Below are positions 1 through 10,290 of a stretch of DNA of 64,000 nt, piece after piece (within the stretch, counting starts at the first letter, position 1; every line of letters begins with the position of its first letter). Position numbers and translations under genes: made by a program. The DNA is from Shinisaurus crocodilurus (taxonomy: Eukaryota; Chordata; Lepidosauria; Squamata; Shinisauridae): positions 164,106,886 through 164,170,885 of the forward strand of contig CM037879.1 in NCBI GenBank assembly GCA_021292165.1. The letters are read 5' to 3'. Under the pieces are notes generated by a model. It was not told the origin of the DNA. It was given only the letters and a program-made list of their open reading frames with translations, and made no database searches.

Positions 1-115
1 GGCAAGGGGTTCCGATTCCCTATTATTATTTTTTTAGCAATATCAACAACAAAAATGAAGGGTTCCCCACCCCACTGCTACTAAATTAGGCTGCTGACAT
101 AGAGAAAGCTTAGGC

Positions 116-245
116 CAGCCTTCCTCAACCTGGTGCCCTCCCAATGTTTTGGACATTCAGTTCCCATCAGCCCCAGCTAGCATGGCCAATGGTCAAGAAT
201 GCTGGGAGTTGTCCTTCAAAACATCTGGAGGGCACCAGGCTGGGG
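116..245. mobile_element. Hairpin hAT-like MITE (family H), full copy
   Basis: This is a ~130-bp imperfect palindrome. It opens with CAGCCTTCCTCAACCTGGTG and closes with the complementary ...GGCACCAGGCTGGGGG. The arms carry the family hallmark 'ttggac..cagttcccatcagccccag' and its inverse. The flanks GCTTAGGC (108-115) and GCTTAGGG (246-253) form an 8-bp TSD with one mismatch, which fits the hAT superfamily. It is non-coding. Other copies lie near 21.9, 28.0, 31.0, 35.8, 47.3 and 58.1 kb. Confidence 0.75.
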
Positions 246-253
246 GCTTAGGG

Positions 254-1070
254 GAAAACCAGGACTGGGCTTATTTGTGCAAGGACTACACTGAGTTCTG
301 GTACTAAAACAAATTATTGGGCCAAACATGTGCTCAGAAGTACCCTGTTCCTCAATACTACGTGTGTGTATGTAAGTGATCATAGAAATTGTTCCCTAAA
401 AGCACTGTGTAAGCAAGTATTTTGATCTGGAGATGGTTCCTAAGAACGACTAGTGCTGCAGCCATCTTCAAATCAAAGTACCATTTGCCAGTACTTTGAT
501 TTGAAGATGGTCCCTAAAATCTTCCAATAATTTCTTATGGCCATTCAGAATAAACCAATGCATTTCACAATGGCCATTTGGGCCCCCACTTTTCTACATC
601 CATATTAACTTAGCCCCACTCCTGGCCCCTATTTTGCACCTGGTGGACCTTGGGATTCTGGTAAAAAAAAAACACACAACACTAGTAAGAAGCCTGAACT
701 CTGTCCACTCCGGCTCTCCCCTTGCTCCCAGGTGGTGAGACAACCTTCTCTTCTCCCCTTTTCGTGTTTTTAAACAAAATAAGCAGTTTTCTGAATTGAC
801 AGGAGATTGTTTCAGGGGAAGGAGGTAGCTTTTAATCTCCTTCACCACATTTTCATTTGTTTTTCAAGAGCTTCATGAGCACTCATGAGTGACATCCAGC
901 TCATGGTGATGTGCATATCCTGGAAAGAATTCAAAACAATTAAAGCAAAATAAACCCCTTTTAAAAGGCAGAAATTGCACAAGCAGCACCAGAAGAGAGG
1001 GAAAATGTACCCCTTGTCAGAGACATTTGTCAATAGATGCTCTTGATGACTCTAGCTTGAGGGGGGAATC
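254..1070. other. No recognisable feature
   Basis: Unique-looking AT-moderate sequence. A short motif, 'agtactttgatttgaagatgg' and relatives, recurs at about 418-510, as in a small decayed inverted or direct repeat. I see no gene, RNA or named repeat. Confidence 0.4.
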
Positions 1071-1071
1071 A

Positions 1072-1190
1072 GATTAAGTGCTATTTAGTGGGGCTTATTC
1101 CCCAGAAAGGGTACACAGGACTGCAGACCAATTGCATGATTACTCAGAAGTAAGCCCCACTGGGTTCAATGGGCCTCACACCCTGGTAAG
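1072..1190. repeat. Decayed palindromic MITE, 'ttactcagaagtaagccccac' type
   Basis: The segment has the motif pair typical of a very old, widespread amniote element: 'ggggcttattccc' and 'gtaagccccactgggttcaatggg'. The same motif set appears at 27.0, 29.8, 56.0 and 57.1 kb. No TSD can be read, and the superfamily is not assigned. Confidence 0.45.
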
Positions 1191-1327
1191 TGCGCTTAGA
1201 ACGGCAAAATCAGTAATGTGGTATGTCTGCTGGGTTGCCCTCTTTGGGTCCTCCACCGCTCTTACTGAGTGGTAGCTTAAATTTGAGCTACATGTTAAGG
1301 CTGGTTTCTGGGCTCCGATTCCTGTTC

Positions 1328-1518
1328 CAGTGGAGGCTGGTGGCTCCAGGGTCAGTGGGGCTCTGTATCCACTCTGGGTTTTAGTCTGAACTTTAAAGGA
1401 GCTATCCGTGGTGCTGGACGCATCCTCCAAATAGGTTCAGTGCTGTGGATAGCTCCTCTAAAGTTCAGACTGAAACCCGGAGTGGATACACTGCCCCACT
1501 TGGAGCCACCAGCCCCTG
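1328..1518. mobile_element. Palindromic hAT MITE, family P (copy 1)
   Basis: The left arm runs CAGTGGAGGCTGGTGGCTCC and the right arm ends GGAGCCACCAGCCCCTG. The inner arms, 'gagctatccgtggtgctg' and 'cagtgctgtggatagctcct', are also complementary, so the whole ~190 bp can fold into one hairpin. The TSD is no longer readable. Better-preserved members lie at 30.4-33.3 kb. Confidence 0.7.
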
Positions 1519-1677
1519 GCCTTGGATTACAACTGCTGAGGAAGATTATCTTTCTGGTTGTGAAGTAACACAGCAGTCTTTAAGTAAGCCATCTTCATTA
1601 TTAAATAGTTATGCATTACTGGTGGTGGTGTAATAAATGCGTCCACTGCTCACAGGGTGGAAGTGCCAGGACTTTCT

Positions 1678-1905
1678 GATTAACATGGACAGTGACATCA
1701 TCTGCTCACCCCACCCCGACACCCCCACCCCCGTTCCTTCTGAGCGTTGCTGCGATCCTCACAGTAGCTGGGGGAGAAATGGAGTTTCCCAGCAACACTA
1801 CATTGCTGTGAGCTATCCCGGTTGTAACATAAAGTATTGGGGGAGGGGGTGGCTTGGTCTTGAAAGGGCAATTCAGACCCATTCGCTTTATAAAAGATCT
1901 GCTCC
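1678..1905. repeat. Unclassified dispersed repeat, copy 1 of a pair
   Basis: About 220 bp match 28430-28650 in order: 'gattaacatggacagtgacatcatctg', 'cctcacagtagctg', 'gtgagctatcccggttgtaa', 'aaagtattggggg', 'cagacccatt(c/a)gcttta'. The interior differs by substitutions and small indels. I do not recognise the family and see no terminal structure. Confidence 0.6.
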
Positions 1906-2640
1906 TGCTCCCTCCCCCACTGGACCTGCTGGTCACAGGAGGGAATGACAGCCGGCAGCTAGTTCAGCTGGGAACATTCATACAAGAGCCCAGAATTCTC
2001 ATGACCTGAGGAGTCAGGTGACACTAGAAGACCAATCGGGTGCCTCTGGCTGATTTAAAGACTCCTCACTCACTCTGTCTTTTCTCAGTCTGGGCAATTT
2101 GCCACTAAGGGAGGCTTTCATATATTTGTGTTTTACCACCAGACACACATCGGGTCACCCAAGGTACTCATCTACCTTTGGGGCTGAAAGCCAGGCACTC
2201 AAGATTGTCTGGATGTTGTTGCACTGACAGACACTCTGTGCTCTTTAAGCTGCTGGAAGAAGATGTACTCGCTAATCCCTGAAGCAAAGAGAGCGTGTCT
2301 TGCTGAGATGGGATTTAAATGCAGGCTGCAAGGCCACCTCTTATCGCTGTCCAGGGCAACGTGCGCATCATATCTATCGCTCTTTACACATAGCACTGGC
2401 TGGAAGGGGCTGCGATTTTTCACTCTGCCCAATCCCATTCCCAGGCTCTGTGCAAGCAGGAGATGAACAATCCCATTTGGAGCTTCCTCCACGCTGAGTA
2501 AAGCCCCCCCCCCTTAATATCCAGCCCACTCGAGCCAACAGGGTGGCATGAGCTTGATCACTGCTCAAATCACTAGAGCCTTCCGTTGCTTCTTTTCGGC
2601 GGGCTCATATGTTCTCACAGGTTGGTGCCTGTGCCAGCTT
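1906..2640. other. No recognisable feature
   Basis: Unique-looking, slightly GC-richer sequence with a C9 run near 2505. It contains short open frames but none with a recognisable protein family. Confidence 0.35.
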
Positions 2641-2813
2641 GGGAGTAGGGTGGGGGCTTCATTTATTTAACACATTTAAAGAGCATCCTTTGTAATATAT
2701 ATCTCAGGGCAGTTTGAATAAAAATAAATAAATAGAATAAAACAAAAACAAATGCAAATTCAAAAAGCACTAAAAGAAATCTTTTAAAACTGTGTGGAAT
2801 AAACTATACTGGT

Positions 2814-2818
<5 letters not shown>

Positions 2819-2857
<39 letters not shown>
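2819..2857. repeat. (TG)n microsatellite
   Basis: Uninterrupted TG dinucleotide run of about 19 units. Confidence 0.97.
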
Positions 2858-2860
<3 letters not shown>

Positions 2861-2934
2861 CCTGGTGCAATGGATTTATTTTATTTTATTGTTTTTGCCT
2901 GGTGCCTCAATAGCCATGCTTCTTTGGGGAGAGA

Positions 2935-3056
2935 GTTCTCTGGTCACCTTCTGGTTTATTTATTTATTTGGAGCAATTATACCTCACCTACTAACTGAAG
3001 TTCTCAAGGTGGCTTACAATATATTTAAAATAAAATATAATAAATTACAATAAAAT
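2935..3056 (-). mobile_element. L2-like LINE 3'-end fragment
   Basis: Read on the minus strand, it ends in the typical squamate L2-type tail: 'aagccaccttgagaacttc' followed by AATAAATAAATAAA. Only the last ~120 bp are present. A weaker, similar AT-rich tail lies at about 2650-2780. Confidence 0.45.
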
Positions 3057-3059
3057 AGA

Positions 3060-3590
3060 CAAGAGTTACATGGATGGGGCAAAGGTGTATATAGGTTTCC
3101 CCCTAGTCCTTATATGTTCCAATGGCAGCTCTGCCCCACTGGTCCAGCTAGGGCTGGATCTTGGGGCTGAGGTCCAGGGCCCCACAGCCCGGGGGGGCAA
3201 ATAACGACCCAGAGAGTGGCTGGTAAAGTGGCCAGATGTTAGTCCCTCACAGGCCAGGGCTTCCTCACTAGGCTGCTACTTCTTCTGTCTCTTACAGCTT
3301 CTAGATCTGGGGGCAAATGCAGGAGGCACTGGGAGAGCGACGGTGTTACCAGCCTGGGTGAACAGAACATTCTGTGCTTGATGCTGCTGAATAGATGTTA
3401 CAGGAGGTGCCAGGCAGGCCTCTTAGGAAGCAGGCTCTACAGCTGTGGGGCCACCACTGAAAAGGGCTTCTTTCGTTGCTACCCTCCATACTTCAGATGG
3501 AGGGTACACATGGAGAAGGGTTTCTGTTGATGATCTTAGGTCACGTGATAAAGGAAAGTAGGTACATATGGGAAAAGATGTTACTTAAGT
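3060..3590. other. No secure feature; GC-rich decayed repeat possible
   Basis: At 3145-3240 the phrase 'cagctagggctggatcttgggg' resembles 38620-38660 ('cagctacggctggatctcgggg'), so an old dispersed repeat may be present. No ends are visible. Confidence 0.3.
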
Positions 3591-3594
3591 ACTG

Positions 3595-3866
3595 AGGCCT
3601 CAAGCTATGCAGGGCTTTATATCTAAAAATCACTCTTTGAATTGGGCCTGAAAACGAATTGGAAGTCAGTGAAGGCAAGAAAGGAGCAGTGTTTTAACAA
3701 TGAATAGAAGTCCTTGGTGGGCTGGGGTGTTCTGATAATTTGAAAAGCTTTTAAATAGAAGCCACAGTGGATTCTGAGATGGGCACTGGGTGAGTGGACT
3801 TCTCCCACGCTAGTAACATCCTGTTCCCTTCGGAGTACTTGGTGAGCCAGAATCCAATAAAACATC
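3595..3866 (-). mobile_element. L2-like LINE fragment
   Basis: The plus strand carries the complement of a common L2-region phrase: 'gggctttatatctaaaaatcactctttgaattgggcctgaaaacg'. It corresponds to the reverse-transcriptase tail region seen better at 13.6 and 54.9 kb. It is decayed with no long open frame. Confidence 0.5.
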
Positions 3867-4226
3867 CTGGAAGACCCGTAATATCAAGGCAAAGAGAACA
3901 AGCGACCTTCCCTTTTTGTAATTATCTTTTCTCGTAAGAGGCAGACACTGAATTTAATAAAATACATGATAAAGGAAAGTGATGTGTTCAGATAAAAAGG
4001 ACCAGATGAAATAAGAACCAGCCCAAACTGCCTTCCGCTGCTCAATAAGAACCTGGATTTCTTTTACATGTTAAAAAGAAAACCAAAACTTTGGATATGT
4101 CTGCTTAGCCTGTTGTATGGTGCTGGTGTCACTCACAGAAATGATGATGGTGATAATAATAATTTATAATAACTTAAAATACTTACTATTCATAGAGCAC
4201 TTTTCCTAAGTCTTCAAAGTACTTCA

Positions 4227-4227
4227 T

Positions 4228-4269
<42 letters not shown>
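4227..4269. repeat. (ATC)n microsatellite
   Basis: About 14 ATC units, adjoining the 3' end of the minus-strand L2 fragment that follows. It may have grown from that element's tail. Confidence 0.95.
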
Positions 4270-4685
4270 TACAGTATTTGTATACCGCTCCACATCAAGC
4301 AGATTCTGGAGCAGTGAACAATAAAAAGACAAAAACAGATAAAAGAAACAAAAACAGTACATTGGAAACCAACTAAAATTACATTGGTGGTTGAAGAACA
4401 GAGAAGGCTTCCCAGAACAAGGAGGTCTTCAGCAGGCGCCGAAAGCAGCACAATGTCAGAGCCTGCCTGACCTCCAGAGGCAGGGAGTTCCACAGAAATG
4501 GAGCCTGGTGGACTTCAATCGGGCCAAAGGTCCATGAGGAACCACCAGGAGCATGCCATCTGATGACCTCAGCGACTGGGCAGGTTGGTATTGGAGGAGG
4601 CGCTCTCTCGGGAAACCTGGTCCCAAGTTGTTTCAGGCTTTGTACACAAGTACCAGAACTTCAAACCTGACCTGGTAGAGTATCC
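4270..4685 (-). mobile_element. L2-clade LINE 3' portion (pseudo-ORF plus 3' UTR)
   Basis: The minus-strand reading at about 4410-4495 gives a WNSLPPEVRQA-like stretch followed by a 'FRRLLKTSLFWEAF'-like stretch. This is the C-terminal tail typical of L2-clade ORF2 proteins. The 3' UTR runs to the (ATC)n tract. It is 5'-truncated and frameshifted. Confidence 0.65.
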
Positions 4686-4885
4686 AAGTAAGTTAGTCCA
4701 GTTTGAAGTATCTGTTTGGTTTCTGGGCTTTTGTGTTAACAGAAGTGAGGACGTATTTCTACCCTATATGGGTTAGGTTATTCATCCACAATACCAGATG
4801 TACTGAACAACTATAAAGTGTGAAAAGTAAGCTGTAGATTAGTAAACGAGGAGCCCACAATGGAAGATATATATGGAGGCAGCTA

Positions 4886-5446
4886 TAGACATAAACTTCA
4901 ACTGGTACAAAATGTGGCTGCTTGGTTATTGGGAGGTACTATGTGGTTGGATCATGTGACACCTGCATTGTACCAGATGCACTGGCTACCAATTTAAAGT
5001 GCTGGTATTGGCCTTTAAAGCCCTAAAGAGTTTGAGACCAGGTTACTTGAAGGAACAGCTTCACCCATAGCAACCTGCCCACACTCTGTGCCCACCTGTC
5101 AAAGCAATAAGACTGGTAGGCACGAGGGACAGGGCCTTCTCAGTAGTGCCCCCCTGCCATTGGAACTCTGTTCCCATTCATGTATGCCAGGCCCCTTAAT
5201 TACAGGTCTTCAAGTGTACCTAAAGATGTACCTGTTTTACTTTGGCATGTAACTGAGCTAGATTTTATTGTGCCATTGAGTTATCTGGTTTAAAGTGTAA
5301 ATGTTGATTTTATTATTGCATTATTATTGTTTTTAACATTGTTGTATTATGTATTGTGGTTTTAAATTTTGTATGTCCCCTTTGGAGGGATTTCTCTAAA
5401 AGGCAGCTTATAAATATTTTAAATAAAATCAATTAAGTAAATAGAC
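4886..5446 (+). mobile_element. L2-clade LINE 3' end, plus strand
   Basis: Translation from about 4900 gives LQLVQNVAAWLLGGT and, further on, MHWLPI. These are signature segments after the reverse-transcriptase core of L2 LINEs. Next come a 'PYAP/CPHSVP'-like region, an ~200-bp AT-rich 3' UTR, and the tail 'aggcagcttataaatattttaaataaaa'. Frameshifts and stops make it a dead copy. Confidence 0.75.
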
Positions 5447-6022
5447 GATATCCCTCAGAGATGTTCTATGATCTCTGCTCATGAAATGACTGGCAATGTG
5501 CTTTATGATCCCTCCATATAACGGCCCTCTCATCAGTGTCTCACTGACCCCTTGACTTGTGAGATTACATGAGCATTCTAAAGAAAGAGCAAAGTTACAG
5601 GGGAAGGAAGTGGGTTATAGGTCTGTTCAATGGGTCAATCTGCCAGCTCACGGTATCATGAGGGGTGTGAATGTGCATCTTTTTTTTCAAAAATCAGTGA
5701 GTGAAAGCAAAACAGCAGCAACAAACCCATTTATTTATTTATTTATTTATTATTTACAAATGAATCCCAACATGGAATTCTCCTCAGAATTAGGAAGGCT
5801 TTCCTATTGAGGTATGTGCATTGGGCGTGTCAGCGGAAGCATGATTTACACTCCTTTGCTGTTTTGTTTTTTTTATGATTTCTCCATTCATTTTGTTTTT
5901 ATGGTATTTTGGATTGGCCTTCATTGTACGACACCTTGAGCAGAATGTCTCTGGAAAGGTGGCCCATGAATTTAAGAACAGCTACACAGAAATACGCTAA
6001 TAAGTCTCGGCAGGGTCTTACT
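5447..6022. other. No recognisable feature; (TTTA)n at about 5729-5754
   Basis: Mostly unique-looking. Around 5860-6000, phrases such as 'ttgtacgacaccttgagcagaatgtc' look like another LINE tail, but too little remains to assign it. Confidence 0.35.
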
Positions 6023-6832
6023 CAGGGGAGGCTGGTGACTCCTATGGCAGTGGGGCTTCTTATCCATTGCAGCTTTTATTCTGAGCTTTATAGGAGCTAT
6101 CCGTGCACTACATGGTGGTGGGCCTATTTGGGGGGTGGAGTTCAGCACCATGGATATGTTGGCGTGTGAGCAGAGTTGGGAGATTTATAATCCTATCTGT
6201 GTGCTAACAGACGCCTGAAATTCCACACACAGATCTTCCAGATCTCACCTCCCTACGCAGCGTGCAGCATGCTGTGTCGGTGCCAGTTTTGGCCAGCCCA
6301 GTCTGCCCTGTAATCAGACTTGCTTCCAGCTTCCCCGTTGCAGATTAATCCATGGAGTCAGGAAACACTCTGGAACACCACAGGTCAAATTCTACCTGTT
6401 TATTTACTTAGCAAGTAAAGTTCTACAGAGTATACATTTCCTAGTTACAGTCCATGTGCAGAGTATAAATGCATAGCAAGCATTACATCCAGTGGAGTAA
6501 GTTGAGCTTCACTCCACCTCAGCAAAGACGTTACATTGTTGCAGGAACAAAGTCTAGCAAGAAGAACCAGAAGAAGAGAGAAAGCAATCCACCTTCTCTC
6601 TAAGATGGCTTCAGACAGAAAACAAATTAGCACGTCATCAGAACATACAAACCATGTGATTAACTCATATTGTTCTCACAGTCTAGGTTCCCATGAGAAA
6701 ACACAAGATCCCAGCAAGACACAACAAACCTGTTTACAGCCATTCTGTCCCTTCCATGTGTAAACAATGTGCTGCAGCTGGTAAAGTGATACATATCACA
6801 ACAGGATAGCTCCTACAAAGCTCAGAATCAAG
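6023..6832. mobile_element. Palindromic hAT MITE, family P (copy 2), split by an LTR
   Basis: The left arm, starting CAGGGGAGGCTGGTGACTCC, occupies 6023-6156. The family's right arm resumes at 6804 with 'ggatagctcctacaaagctcagaat'. The 647 bp between them are a solo LTR inserted at the GGATA of the hairpin centre. After about 6832 the right arm decays or is truncated. Confidence 0.7.
6157..6803 (-). mobile_element. Solo LTR of a retroelement (647 bp)
   Basis: The element starts TGTTGG and ends CAACA, the canonical TG...CA ends within a short inverted repeat. It is flanked on both sides by the 5-bp direct repeat GGATA (6152-6156 and 6804-6808), which also joins the two halves of the interrupted MITE. 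On the minus strand an AATAAA sits near 6400 ('taagtaaataaacagg'), so transcription would run right to left. No internal retroviral genes are present. This is the product expected from LTR-LTR recombination. Gypsy versus endogenous retrovirus cannot be told from the LTR alone. Confidence 0.7.
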
Positions 6833-7089
6833 GCTGCTGTTCAGGTGGCAGCCTTTGAAAACCATGGTCTCTCCACTGCAGCAGGACAGAGAGCCAGGCA
6901 ATAAGCTTTCCCCTTCAGCCTAGTGGTCAGGTGCCACGCCACGCTCCCTTGCTCCAGCAGTTCTTCACTGCATCTTCTGAAAGGCCCCATCCAGTGGCCT
7001 AAGAAATAAGAGCCTTATTCAAGCAAGAACATCAGCAAAGGAAGATCAGCCTGGCCCAAAGTGCATGTAAATGCTCACTTATAGCTCAC
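6833..7089. other. No recognisable feature
   Basis: Unique-looking sequence between the disrupted MITE and the next repeat tail. Confidence 0.3.
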
Positions 7090-7292
7090 CACCTTGTTCT
7101 GGCCTTGAAAAACTCATCTCCCTCCTCTTCCTCTACCTCTTCCGTACACTCCCCTTCCCTTGTGTGTCGTCATTTTAATTGGTAAGCCTGATGACAGGGC
7201 CTCTCCCTCCCCCCCCCTCTCTCATTGATGTGAATCACTTTGGGAGACCATAAAAAGCGGGATAAAAATGTAGTAAATACATAAATAATAAA
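7090..7292 (+). repeat. LINE/SINE 3'-end fragment, 'ctttgggagaccataaaaagcgggataaaaa' type
   Basis: This has the layout of a common sauropsid retroposon tail: 'taagcctgatgacagggcctc', then 'atcactttgggagacc', then 'cgggataaaaatgtagtaaata'. The same family recurs at 19735-19920. The clade is not assigned. Confidence 0.5.
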
Positions 7293-7852
7293 CAGAACTC
7301 CTCTCTTATAGAATTTTTCCGATTCCCGGGCTGAGCCCTACTAATGTTGTAAACAGGTTCTCTGGGGCTAAGACTTAATAAGCCCTTCCTCAGATTAAGC
7401 CCCACTAGCCCCTCAATAAAATGTCTCTAGTTAGCCATCAAATGTGGTAACCTTAGAAAAACATGCAAATGCCAAAGTGTGGCAGGTGGTATCCTGTCTT
7501 GAAATGTGCAATATCCATCAGGTTACCGGCAGCAGTCCCACACTGTCTCATGATATGCTTTGGCCTTTTTTTGGTCCTCCTGGATACATCCAACTGTTTG
7601 GAGTCAATGGAGGTTGTTTGGGGGTTCTTTTTAGCCCCACCCCTGCAAGGGGGTAGAATTTTGTGGGGGGAAAGAAAGGGGGGAGGTTTTTTTTAAAAAA
7701 ACCTTCCAGAGCACCCCAGTCCCAATCCAAATCAGTGCTGCGCTCACTTACATGGAGGTAAAGAAAACTAGCACACATGGCTCCACCATGCATGCTAGAC
7801 AGAATGCTTAGTTTGGCCCCGAGTATCAGCTCAGTTACTAGGGTGTTGAACA
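7293..7852. other. No recognisable feature
   Basis: Unique-looking sequence with G- and T-rich runs near 7670-7705. No coding or repeat signature can be supported. Confidence 0.3.
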
Positions 7853-7954
7853 TAAGAACATAAGAAGAGCCCTGCTGGATCAGACGAAGGGTCCATCTAG
7901 TCCAGCATTCTGTTCACACAATGGCCAACCAGCTGCCCACGGGAAACTCACAAG

Positions 7955-8119
7955 CAGGGCTGGTGCTACCATTAGGTCAACTAGGCAGCTGCCTAGGGTG
8001 AAGGGCTAAAGGGGGCACCAGAAATAGGGAGGGAGGACTCAAGTGGGAAGGCCCCCCCACTAAATATCTGATCTTGCCTAGGGCACCAAACTGCACCAAA
8101 CTGCCTTGCACCGGCCCTG
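7955..8119. mobile_element. Short hAT element, family A (165 bp)
   Basis: It starts CAGGGCTGGTGC and ends GCACCGGCCCTG (terminal inverted repeats), with an exact 8-bp TSD CTCACAAG at 7947-7954 and 8120-8127. The subterminal motif 'ggtcaactaggcagctgcctaggg' and the 3' motif 'gcctagggcaccaaactgc' match the 643-bp element at 20.03 kb, so the two are deletion derivatives of one family. It is non-coding. Confidence 0.9.
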
Positions 8120-8327
8120 CTCACAAGCAGGACATGAAGTGCCAGTGGCGTAGCGTGGGTTGTCAGCACCCGGGGCAAGGCAAGTAATTTGCGCCCCCTA
8201 ACCCGTGGATTTTAGCACTCGAGTCTCTTCCACTAGATTAGTTAAAGAAACCCTTACCCCCTAAGCACATGTATTGTTTGTTATGAAAATACTGATGTAA
8301 TTAAAGTAAAATGTATCTAAATACAAG

Positions 8328-8350
8328 TTTTATTTTCAAACACTTTATTG
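8328..8350 (-). promoter_or_regulatory. Tandem poly(A) signals (minus strand) near the left end of the 2,990-bp element
   Basis: The complement of 'ttttattttcaaacactttatt' contains two AATAAA-type hexamers 17 bp apart. They are placed where a minus-strand transcript starting in the CpG-dense right end would terminate. Chance occurrence in AT-rich DNA is possible. Confidence 0.35.
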
Positions 8351-9258
8351 AGTGCGAACATGCATTACACATTCTCCACATTTTCAGCAGGTCTATGAAT
8401 ACAAAACTACAAATGTAGGTAACCTAGCATGGGCCATGCTATTATATGTATGTACAGTACTCCAGTAGACTGTAATTCCTGGCCTGCTGTTATTCATCTC
8501 CAGATCAACATTCTTAAGGGCTGCAATATATTATTCTGGGTGTGGGTGTAGGTGTGTACGTGCGTGTGCACACATCTTAGTAATACTTGGAAATGATAGA
8601 AAAATTAATTCTGTGAAGTTTGCCTCAATTCTGAGATAGTGCATATGTGGGAGGCAGGAGGGAGAATGGACTATACAGAATGGAGATTTCTCCGTCACAT
8701 GAAACTTTAATCTAAAACATCAATTTCAAAGATTCCTACCAGGGAATAGAAATTGGAGCCTAAAATCATCTTTTGAATGTTTGATCATTCACACTAAGAA
8801 GTCTCTAGCGCCTATACAAGGTGCTAGTTTCTTGACCTGTGAACTCAAGCAGTGTTGAGTTTAAACCCTTAAACCTCACTCCTAAAATGCATTTTCTTAG
8901 AATAAATTTCTGATAGAACTTACCGTACTTTCAAGTTTAGTGTGCCAAATTAAGGCACACTTTCAAATGCATGACTGGCCTATCTCGGTTGTTTTGATTT
9001 CAGATGTGAATCTCATAGCTTTCAATTGTCAAATACTAATAACTATTGCATGTTATCAACAAAATGCTGTCAGATTCTAAATGCCATTACATGGCAGCCA
9101 TCAGTTACTGTTAATATGATATACCAAGTACTTTGTTGATTATTTTACAAGAAAGACATTAGTGGGGAGGGATTTATCAGTGGTTGCTCAATGAGAGTAT
9201 CCGTTACATCTGACAAGCCAGCCACTACTGATTTTCCTCTGCAAATGTGTAGCTAGCC

Positions 9259-9404
9259 CAGTGCTTTTTTTCTGGAGAAAAAGGTACCGGAACTCTTGGG
9301 TTACATTTCCTCGGGAGTAGATGGCGATTAAATTGTAATGCAATTAATAGAAGAAAAGGTGCTGGAACTCAGTTCCGGTGAGTTCCACCAGAAAAAAAGC
9401 CCTG
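9259..9404. mobile_element. 146-bp hAT MITE, young family (copy 1)
   Basis: The ends are CAGTGCTTTTTTTCTGG and CCAGAAAAAAAGCCCTG, with an exact 8-bp TSD AGCTAGCC at 9251-9258 and 9405-9412. It differs from the copy at 43369-43514 by one base in 146. It is nested inside the 2,990-bp hAT element, so it is younger than that insertion. Confidence 0.92.
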
Positions 9405-9551
9405 AGCTAGCCACACATGAATGTTAGGTGTTTTCTAGCACACTTTCAGTTCATCATAGCAGTGGTGAGGCTAAGCGGTGCCCTGCATGAACCCCACAAC
9501 ATTTCCCAGAATCCTGTGCCATGTGCAGGCATTCCATGGTAGATGTGCAGT

Positions 9552-9630
9552 GGGTTTCATGGCCGAGCGGGGACTAGAACCCGGATCTCCCAAGTCCCAG
9601 TCCAACACTCTCACCACTATGCCACACTGG
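9552..9630 (-). mobile_element. tRNA-headed squamate SINE, head fragment
   Basis: The complement of 'gccacactgg' starts the head. The segment holds 'tagtggtgagagtgttggactgggac' and 'gggttctagtccccgctcggcc', the A- and B-box regions of the SINE found complete at 27.24 kb. Body and tail are missing. Confidence 0.75.
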
Positions 9631-9822
9631 CGTAGTGTAGCTTTGTACACAGCTTTGTGTAGCTGTCAAAATCTGCCTTCGCTAGGTCAAAAGGGGCCAA
9701 AATCATTTCCAGGTCTATTTTCTCAAAAGCCATTTCCCTTTAATCTGTCCTTTCCAAATGGTAAGTTTAATGAGAACTTCAGGCATATCTCAAGCAAAAA
9801 TGTGGGCACTGGCTTTTTTTTT

Positions 9823-9875
9823 CTCCTCCTCCTCCTCCTCCTCCTCCTCCTCCTCCTCCTCCTCCTCCTCCTCCT
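9823..9875. repeat. (CTC)n microsatellite
   Basis: About 17 CTC/TCC units. It directly follows a poly-T stretch, inside the 2,990-bp hAT element. Confidence 0.97.
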
Positions 9876-10267
9876 TTTCGTTTCCTTTCTATCCCCCCCC
9901 CCTTCTTTCTCCTCCCTTTAAGCCTCGGTGTCTATGTATTCAATTCAAATGTATTTCAAATAAGCAACAAACCTGGACACTATTGAACACTCCTGGAGTA
10001 CCGCTGAAATAATAGGTGTATTTCGCCAAGGAAGCCTGCTTTCCTTTTCAAGTGACTGTATGCATTATTGCAGCTTCTCCTGATAATGGCTCATTTAATG
10101 GCAGGGCCAAGATGCAATCAATCTTTTCTCTCTCTCTTCGCCTCCCCCCCCCCCCCCCATTGCACTGCTTGGCTGCAAGCACTCACCTAGCAGGCTTGGA
10201 GCTGCTAAAGTTCGCTGAGGGTGGAGTGGCTGCTACTTCTTGACCTCTGTGGCTTTTTGAGAGGGAG

Positions 10268-10290
10268 TGGGGGGCGGGGAGGGGCGGAGA
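10268..10290. promoter_or_regulatory. Pair of GC boxes (Sp1-type)
   Basis: GGGGGCGGGG and AGGGGCGGAG lie 1-2 bp apart, followed by a purine-rich, 5'-UTR-like stretch. A possible splice donor GAA|GTAAGC lies at about 10378-10386. The arrangement resembles a TATA-less promoter. No transcript can be shown from sequence. Confidence 0.35.

Noticed and set aside
9478..9921. 147-codon frame with poly-leucine/serine
   Set aside because: It runs across a SINE fragment and a (CTC)n microsatellite.
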